A DNA stretch of 28,092 nucleotides from a virus. How positions within the stretch are numbered: position 1 is the first letter of the stretch; every line of letters starts with the position of its first letter. The notes under the pieces are model-generated. The model ran no database searches. It was given only the letters and a program-made list of their open reading frames with translations, and had not been told where the DNA came from. Shown here piece by piece: positions 23,788-28,092 of this stretch. The DNA lies in the IMG/VR virus record IMGVR_UViG_3300003323_000433, positions 1 through 28,092 of that record. One strand, 5' to 3'. A program made the translations under genes and the position numbers.

Positions 23788-24316
23788 ACATTCCGTAAGG
23801 TGCGTTATCCTCAGGATTCCTGAAATCTGCAATATTGCCCTTAAGCTTAGCGCCGTTCTTGCGTTCTTCTTGCAGCTTGTTATGGCAGCCGATATAGCCT
23901 GCGATATCAAGGACAGAATCCTCGTGATCCGGGGATTTTGCAAGACGTGCAATTTTAACTTGAATCATACAAAGAGCTACATCCTCGGCTGTGATCATTT
24001 CGCCGGGCATGAGCTTGTGAGCAAGAGTGCCTTGCCAGAGCATGGAAATTTGAGCAAAATTTTGAAGCTTATCTCCGTAGTCTTTTTGCCTATCTCCATT
24101 AATAAGTTCTTCAGCCCTATGAAGTAAAGGAGCTTTTTGTTTGTAAGACTGGTCTGTTAGATTAGGAGGCATAAAGCCAGTTCCTTGTACGTTACTATGT
24201 GCTTGAGCGCGTCCGGCCATTAAATTATCCCAATCTTTCTTTGTAATGCCGGTTACGTTCTTTACAACCTTCTTCACAAGTACTTTCTTAACTTCATTCT
24301 TCTTAGCTGTCACCAT
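23786..24316 (-). CDS. DUF6378-like phage protein (176 aa)
   Basis: Residues about 65-155 carry the pattern LLHRAEELINGDRQKDYGDKL, NFAQISMLW, MITAEDVALCMIQVKIARLA and DSVLDIAGYIGC. This matches what I know of DUF6378, a common phage domain of unknown function with an all-helical predicted fold. The conserved Asp/Glu and Lys positions are intact. The first 60 residues are very basic (KKNEVKKVLVKKVVKNV) and may bind nucleic acid. The domain is often near nucleotide-metabolism genes, and here a MazG-like gene is two kilobases downstream, but no activity can be claimed. The start overlaps the previous gene by seven bases. Confidence 0.78.
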   Translation of the reverse strand: MVTAKKNEVKKVLVKKVVKNVTGITKKDWDNLMAGRAQAHSNVQGTGFMPPNLTDQSYKQKAPLLHRAEELINGDRQKDYGDKLQNFAQISMLWQGTLAHKLMPGEMITAEDVALCMIQVKIARLAKSPDHEDSVLDIAGYIGCHNKLQEERKNGAKLKGNIADFRNPEDNAPYGM

Positions 24317-24525
24317 TTCAAGCTCCTTGCTTCATGAGGATTAACGAGTTCATCACTGATAGGTTCCTCACAAATACCTTCTGTGATAATTGCTACTCCA
24401 CCCATGGCTACGATGCCATCAGCGAAGTTATTAGCAGCTTCTTTCGTATAGCGCTTGAGTTCCTGCTGAGGAGATTTGGAATCTATACGAAAAGTCACGG
24501 TATATTCTAATTGACCGAATGGCAT
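24310..24525 (-). CDS. Hypothetical protein (71 aa)
   Basis: This short protein begins with a beta-strand (EYTVTFRID) followed by a helix (QQELKRYTKEAANNFADGI) and an Ala/Gly/Ile segment. It has no membrane helix and no recognised motif. AAAGGAGAAAC before the ATG is among the strongest ribosome sites in the operon, and the reading frame overlaps the DUF6378-like start by seven bases, so translation is expected. Function unknown. Confidence 0.66.
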   Translation of the reverse strand: MPFGQLEYTVTFRIDSKSPQQELKRYTKEAANNFADGIVAMGGVAIITEGICEEPISDELVNPHEARSLKW

Positions 24526-24549
24526 GCGAGTTTCTCCTTTATTTTCTTA

Positions 24550-25212
24550 TCAAAGTTCGTCGAAGATTGCAGCAACCTTGCTAGCGTCAGACAGGTCAAT
24601 CTGTTCTTTGGGCTTCCTGCCAGCTTTCTTTTCCTTAGCTGCCTCAACGAGAGCTTCTCCAGTGATCTTGCGCAGGGCAATCACCATCTGACCAATGTCA
24701 GTATCTTCCATGAGAGAGACTGCTGCGGGATTCTTCATCAGAGCAGCCTTAAGTTCCTTCATGGCATTCTTGAGGTCCGTGTCAGAAGCTTCAGCCAAAC
24801 GTTCAATCTTGACTTTAATATCAGCGTAGGCTTGAGCAACTTCAGGATTATCTTCTGCCCTATTCGATACATCCGACGTAGTCGTCGTATCTCCCGAGAC
24901 ACGGATAGGTGCAGCCCCTTCTACCGACTGCGAAACAGACGGAACAGGGGCCGAAGCTTTTGGGACTTCGTTAGGGATAGTATTCGTGCCACTGCCTGTA
25001 ATAGTCCCATTCTCTGTCTTCTTCGCTTCTTCCATCTTCTTCAGAGCCATCTTCTCTGCAAAGCTCAAAGGCTTTGGGCTTTCCTGTTTAGGAACCTCCG
25101 CTTCTTTATTTTCTTCAACAGGTTGCACTGCTGCGATTGCCTGAGTTTTGGTATCAGGGAGACTAGATGAAGCTGCACGCTTAGCAGCAAGAATTTCAGC
25201 CATTGTTGGCAT
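24550..25212 (-). CDS. Low-complexity protein sharing a motif with the Sak4-like ATPase (220 aa)
   Basis: The first 115 residues are disordered (Ala, Glu, Lys, Thr, Ser, Pro) and contain two related short motifs: MAEILAAKRAA at 4-14 and PLSFAEKMALKKM at about 48-60. The second closely resembles LTLAERLALKKKAA at the C-terminus of the ATPase encoded at 20816-21817. The C-terminal half is helical (VAQAYADIKVKIERLAEASD, then LRKITGEALVEAAKEKKAG) with the sequence GRKPKEQ like an AT-hook core. No enzyme motif. AAGGAGAAAC precedes the ATG; ATG 25203 is an alternative. A recombination or replication partner role is possible, based only on the shared motif. Confidence 0.68.
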   Translation of the reverse strand: MPTMAEILAAKRAASSSLPDTKTQAIAAVQPVEENKEAEVPKQESPKPLSFAEKMALKKMEEAKKTENGTITGSGTNTIPNEVPKASAPVPSVSQSVEGAAPIRVSGDTTTTSDVSNRAEDNPEVAQAYADIKVKIERLAEASDTDLKNAMKELKAALMKNPAAVSLMEDTDIGQMVIALRKITGEALVEAAKEKKAGRKPKEQIDLSDASKVAAIFDEL

Positions 25213-25229
25213 TTTGTTTCTCCTTAAAC

Positions 25230-25568
25230 TTAAGAATGACTAATCTTTGCCTTATTCAAGGCATGGCAAATAGAAGTACAGAGTACTTTCTCAATCTCTT
25301 CTATTCTTGTCTTTACCCGCTGGCTTAGAACTCTCTCAAAATCAACTTTCCTATTCTTGCACTCTGCGTCACTTCTGCATTGAATGAGATAGGTCTTCTG
25401 ATTGTAGACGAATTCTTCTTCCCAGCTATTGAGCTCAGACAGATGATGATTGATGAGATGATTTATCCTATCAAGCCAATCAGGCTCTTTCTCTTTGATC
25501 TTTGTCTGAAGAGGTTGATTGGCTTTGAGCCTGTTCTGTTCTCTAATCTTTGCAAAGTCAATGGACAT
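25230..25568 (-). CDS. Hypothetical protein (112 aa)
   Basis: Starting at ATG 25568 (AGGAGAATAGTC upstream), the product opens MSIDFAKIREQNRLKAN and is helical and charged, with a His-containing stretch (INHLINHHLSELNSWEEEF) and Cys at about 72, 78, 104 and 108. A longer start at 25601 would overlap the previous gene by 44 bases and is less likely. A helical protein-interaction or nucleic-acid-binding role would fit, but no family is recognised. Confidence 0.65.
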   Translation of the reverse strand: MSIDFAKIREQNRLKANQPLQTKIKEKEPDWLDRINHLINHHLSELNSWEEEFVYNQKTYLIQCRSDAECKNRKVDFERVLSQRVKTRIEEIEKVLCTSICHALNKAKISHS

Positions 25569-25827
25569 GACTATTCTCCTGTCCTTCTGTCGTTCCTTCA
25601 AGCGGGTACTCTACTTTGTAGATTCCAAAAGCAGGCTTAGCTTCTTCATTAAGTCCGGGGACTGTGATTGCTTGGATTAGACCAATGACTATAGAAGAAA
25701 GAGCTTCTGCAAATTCTTCCTCTTCGAGTCCGGCATCTTCTACAGATACTATATGAACACTTCTAGTTGGTTTGGCTTTATCCCCATCTCCATAAGAAAC
25801 GGTAACCATTACTTTATGTATAGCCAT
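25558..25827 (-). CDS. Hypothetical protein (89 aa)
   Basis: The product has a strand-rich start (KVMVTVSYGD), a second strand (RSVHIVSVEDAG) and an acidic helix (LEEEEFAEALSSIVIGLIQAI), and ends in a short hydrophilic tail. ATG 25827 overlaps the upstream stop as TGATG with GGAG upstream; a GTG one codon earlier is a less likely start. No family recognised. Confidence 0.64.
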   Translation of the reverse strand: MAIHKVMVTVSYGDGDKAKPTRSVHIVSVEDAGLEEEEFAEALSSIVIGLIQAITVPGLNEEAKPAFGIYKVEYPLEGTTEGQENSHVH

Positions 25828-26192
25828 CACAGGTCTCCAGGAATTTGGATTCCAAGAATAGTAACAGACTTCTTAGGACCGAGTTTGACTCTTACTTCTG
25901 TGATTCCGGGAATCTCTTTCCCAGTTTTATCTTTTGCAGGATAAGACAGGAAAGAGAGAACACTTTGATCCACAGAAATTCCGGCGTCTTTCATCCGTTG
26001 GTTATCTTTACCCTTTCGAGTAATCAACCCTTTCTTCAGAAGCTCAACTTGGTCTGAAGGAACAATGAAGATAGCATCTTTCAATGCATAAACTTGATCC
26101 ATTAGTTCACGCATATTGTATTCAGTGCCATCACCTTCTTCTTTGAAGAGGTCTTCGTCAATGGTGTCCGTAGTAGCTTTAGCTTGAGTCAT
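25827..26192 (-). CDS. Hypothetical protein (121 aa)
   Basis: The N-terminal 25 residues are acidic and probably flexible; a helix follows (MRELMDQVYALKDAIFIVP), then a basic stretch (KKGLITRKGKDNQRM), then a beta-rich C-terminus (ITEVRVKLGPKKSVTILGIQI). No catalytic or metal motif is seen. AAGGAAAC lies about ten bases before the ATG and the stop overlaps the next start, so the gene is well placed in the operon. Function unknown. Confidence 0.63.
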   Translation of the reverse strand: MTQAKATTDTIDEDLFKEEGDGTEYNMRELMDQVYALKDAIFIVPSDQVELLKKGLITRKGKDNQRMKDAGISVDQSVLSFLSYPAKDKTGKEIPGITEVRVKLGPKKSVTILGIQIPGDL

Positions 26193-26204
26193 ACTGCTGT
26201 TTCC

Positions 26205-26570
26205 TTAAAGGATTGAATCAAGTATAGCACAGTTTTCGGGTGATTTTTCAATCATTGTCCCTTTCCTACCTTTCATGATTTGAAAGATTTTTATCTGCTG
26301 GGTTATTGTATAGTGGGCTTCGATGTGGCTCATGAGAAGAGCTTGCCTCATAAGAGCAGTAGAGTCTTTCTTGTGTTTCTTATAAGCTTCATCTAGAAGT
26401 TCTTCATAGAGTTCGCGAGAATCTGGGAAGACATATTTTTTGATTCCTAGATTCTCTGTGCAGTATTGCCAGTCTTGATAGATGAGTCTATCTGAACAAA
26501 GAAGAACACCGAAGTGGAGATAAAGTTCTTCTTCGTCAGAGGATTCATCTAAGGAATCAAGATCAATCAT
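26205..26570 (-). CDS. Hypothetical acidic protein (121 aa)
   Basis: The N-terminus is strongly acidic (DLDSLDESSDEEELY), followed by helical segments with LYEELLDEAYKKHKK and ALMRQALLMSHIEAH. Two Cys lie near the start (about 25 and 37). Acidic small early-region proteins of phages sometimes mimic DNA or bind host factors, but nothing specific shows that here. The start overlaps the previous stop as ATGA. Confidence 0.62.
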   Translation of the reverse strand: MIDLDSLDESSDEEELYLHFGVLLCSDRLIYQDWQYCTENLGIKKYVFPDSRELYEELLDEAYKKHKKDSTALMRQALLMSHIEAHYTITQQIKIFQIMKGRKGTMIEKSPENCAILDSIL

Positions 26571-26896
26571 TGCTTATAAATATCCCGCCAGTCTTCAATT
26601 AAGACTTTATCTGGAGTTGCTTTCTCAGATTGAATTCTCAAAGCTGTCCTGCTGTCAGACAGATAAAGCATTTCAATGGTTCGGAAAGAATTCAAAAGAC
26701 TCCTTACAAGAATTCCAGCATCAACTGAATCCTTTGCAATCTCCATTGAAAGAGACTCAATTACTTTCTGAGCTGATTGAATTCGACAGAGAATGTACTT
26801 TTGTCTTTCTCCCATTGTTTGGAGTTTCTCAAACTCTGAGGGATTTTCAGGCAAGAATTGAGGGATTTTGCATTCCTCTGGTTTAGAATTATTCAT
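26567..26896 (-). CDS. Hypothetical helical protein (109 aa)
   Basis: Mainly helical, with two amphipathic stretches (EFEKLQTMGERQKYILCRI and QKVIESLSMEIAKDSVDAG) and a basic C-terminus ending DWRDIYKQ. No recognised domain. It overlaps its upstream neighbour by eight bases and its downstream neighbour as ATGA, which supports coding status. Function unknown. Confidence 0.61.
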   Translation of the reverse strand: MNNSKPEECKIPQFLPENPSEFEKLQTMGERQKYILCRIQSAQKVIESLSMEIAKDSVDAGILVRSLLNSFRTIEMLYLSDSRTALRIQSEKATPDKVLIEDWRDIYKQ

Positions 26897-27086
26897 AAGC
26901 TACCTCTTTAATTTCAGGAAAGTTTTTGACGTACCATTCTTTAGTAGAATCTGAAATTTTCCACCACTTAAATACAAATGTCCCATGCACAGTGGTGTAG
27001 ACTTCCCAGCATTTTAGATGTGGATTGTATCGAAGCCTGAGCTTCATCCTAGTTTCTTGTATTTCTAGGCGATTTAATCCACTCAT
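26889..27086 (-). CDS. Hypothetical protein (65 aa)
   Basis: The small basic product contains MKLRLRYNPHLKCWEVYTTVHGTFVFKWW, which alternates strands and aromatic residues, then an acidic end. The start at 27086 overlaps the upstream stop as ATGA; Met14 (27047) is an alternative start. There is no clear ribosome site, so translation may depend on coupling. Function unknown. Confidence 0.58.
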   Translation of the reverse strand: MSGLNRLEIQETRMKLRLRYNPHLKCWEVYTTVHGTFVFKWWKISDSTKEWYVKNFPEIKEVAYE

Positions 27087-27361
27087 TTCTTATCTACTTT
27101 CTCTACGCCATAAAGGACCCACTGACCTAAGCGATAAGAGATAGTTCGTCGGAGTTCATATATTACCCCCGGTTTGTAAGAATCAAAGGCGACATTATCA
27201 ATAATTTCTTTTGCTAGAGAGCAATTAAGAAGCTCTTGGATAATCTCATCAAGCGTTCTATTTTTGTTCGCATTCTTGATGAAAAGTTCGCAATATTGGC
27301 TAAATGCAATCATTCTCTCAGATTTGGCCGCAATGTAAGTTGCTCCTGTTGAAGAAATCAT
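27083..27361 (-). CDS. Hypothetical helical protein (92 aa)
   Basis: ATG 27361 overlaps the previous stop as ATGA; a TTG two codons earlier is open but unneeded. The sequence is a set of helices (IIQELLNCSLAKEIIDNV) with a basic/aromatic C-terminus (RRTISYRLGQWVLYG). No motif recognised. The coupling supports both this gene and the overlapping one before it. Function unknown. Confidence 0.6.
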   Translation of the reverse strand: MISSTGATYIAAKSERMIAFSQYCELFIKNANKNRTLDEIIQELLNCSLAKEIIDNVAFDSYKPGVIYELRRTISYRLGQWVLYGVEKVDKK

Positions 27362-27546
27362 TTCCAAAGTCCTTTCACAATTGCTTTCTTTACAACATAC
27401 TCGGGAAGATAAGGTGAGGTCGGATAACTTGTTCTTATCTTCATCCCTAGATAAACTTCATTCCATAGCTGGATTATAGGAGCGAGACTTTTCCATGCAG
27501 CTAAGATTGCATTGTTTAGCTTCTTTAAGTTTTTCTTTAAGTTCAT
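27358..27546 (-). CDS. Small basic protein overlapping its upstream gene (62 aa)
   Basis: From ATG 27546, with GAGGAAATTG upstream, a 62-residue basic product rich in Lys, Leu and Asn is read (MNLKKNLKKLNNAILAAW... ending VKKAIVKGLWK). It overlaps the gene at 27458-27691 by 89 bases in a +1 frame. The ATGA overlap with the following gene argues that the frame is used. A GTG at 27558 is another start. The alternative is that this is the continuation of the upstream gene after a frameshift. Confidence 0.5.
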   Translation of the reverse strand: MNLKKNLKKLNNAILAAWKSLAPIIQLWNEVYLGMKIRTSYPTSPYLPEYVVKKAIVKGLWK

Positions 27547-27691
27547 CAATTTCCTCACAAAGAGCCATTATTGTAAGTTTGGCATGAAGTATTTCATGGG
27601 AAGAAGAACCATAATGTAGGTCATGTATTGCAATGTGCGGGGAAAATAAGATTGCATTCTTGGTTCTTGTTGGAATTTCAATTCTTTTCAT
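27458..27691 (-). CDS. Hypothetical protein with coiled coil (77 aa)
   Basis: ATG 27691 has a strong GGGAG site and starts one base after the upstream stop. The product is a short helical protein with a probable coiled coil (LCEEIDELKEKLKEAK at about 47-62) and a Cys-containing tail. An earlier in-frame codon at 27733 would overlap the previous gene. Its last third overlaps the next gene in another frame, so its C-terminus is uncertain. Function unknown. Confidence 0.6.
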   Translation of the reverse strand: MKRIEIPTRTKNAILFSPHIAIHDLHYGSSSHEILHAKLTIMALCEEIDELKEKLKEAKQCNLSCMEKSRSYNPAME

Positions 27692-27692
27692 C

Positions 27693-28019
27693 TTAATCTC
27701 CCGCAATTTCAGCAAGCCAAATGGCTTTGTCAAACAATTGCATTACTTCTTTGTGCGAGCTATTATCATTGAAATAACTCAAGTTACGCTCAAAATCAGA
27801 TGGCAATGCTTTTTGCAAATATCGATAATATTTTGCTGTTTGACGAGTTTCGCAAACTTCCATTATCGCTCCTATAGCACAAAAAGATACTGCATAGATA
27901 CTATCTGGTGATATCGACACGCCTTGACTATCTCGTGCATATGTTTTCTGTGTCCAATGTTTTTCTTTTTCAATCAGTTTTTTAGCTTCTTTTAAAATCT
28001 CACTGACTTTTCTTTCCAC
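27693..28019 (-). CDS. DUF6197-like protein (108 aa), GTG start
   Basis: The pattern HWTQKTYARDSQGVSISPDSIYAVSFCAIGAI resembles DUF6197, a small family of unknown function found in phages and bacteria (W.qg..A.d..G....d...a.c..GA). The rest is helical and ends WLAEIAGD. The only suitable start is GTG 28019, with GGAGAAACATT placed correctly upstream. No catalytic mechanism is known for the family, and the match is by eye. Confidence 0.63.
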   Translation of the reverse strand: MERKVSEILKEAKKLIEKEKHWTQKTYARDSQGVSISPDSIYAVSFCAIGAIMEVCETRQTAKYYRYLQKALPSDFERNLSYFNDNSSHKEVMQLFDKAIWLAEIAGD

Positions 28020-28042
28020 AATGTTTCTCCTTAGTTTCTAGA

Positions 28043-28092
28043 TTAATCCTTCAAAACCTTAATCGGCTCAGGGGCATTATCCATGATTCCTG
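28043..28092 (-). CDS. C-terminal end of a minus-strand gene
   Basis: The right edge of the window cuts this gene. The frame reads GIMDNAPEPIKVLKD followed by TAA at 28043-28045. The stop lies 23 bases before the next gene's GTG start and its ribosome site. Too little is present to name the protein; the fragment alone shows the operon continues to the right. Confidence 0.5.
   Translation of the reverse strand, partial: GIMDNAPEPIKVLKD

Overview
This window reads as part of the genome of a tailed double-stranded DNA phage, most likely a podovirus of a Gram-negative host. The evidence is a GH108-type endolysin next to a holin-like membrane protein, a set of three consecutive proteins of ejection type (300, 574 and 1805 residues) with no long tape-measure or sheath genes, and a phage replication set built on a family A DNA polymerase. 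Genes are densely packed, start codons often overlap the preceding stop (ATGA or TAATG), Shine-Dalgarno sequences are strong (AAGGA/GGAG), and base composition is moderately AT-rich. I see no integrase, repressor, tRNA, rRNA, CRISPR array or insertion sequence. Terminase, portal and major capsid genes are not in the window and presumably lie to the left.

Layout. From 1 to 14491 all genes are on the plus strand and encode the virion and lysis module: the C-terminus of a structural protein, small tail-associated proteins, a LamG-like tail protein, endolysin, holin, a small structural protein, a 978-residue tail protein, and then the three putative internal or ejection proteins. A strong hairpin terminator at 14522-14562 separates this from the minus-strand module, which runs convergently from the right edge to 14614.

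The minus-strand module, in order of transcription (28092 to 14614), starts with about a dozen small unrecognised proteins. These are followed by a DUF6378-like protein, a Cas4/RecB-like nuclease with a four-cysteine cluster, a zinc-ribbon protein, a MazG/PRA-PH-like nucleotide pyrophosphohydrolase, a Sak4-like recombination ATPase, a putative ssDNA-binding protein, DNA polymerase, a DUF3987-like helicase, a DHH phosphoesterase and three small proteins. Together these look like a replication-recombination operon with nucleotide-pool housekeeping.

The points that stand out are: an ADP-ribosyltransferase-like domain inside the 1805-residue protein that is probably injected into the host; a short linear motif shared by the Sak4-like ATPase and a low-complexity protein; an iteron-like ACGCA repeat between the ATPase and the ssDNA-binding gene; two RNA hairpins inside the replication operon; and a long same-strand gene overlap near 27.5 kb. 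Function calls come from reading motifs by eye and no database search was run.
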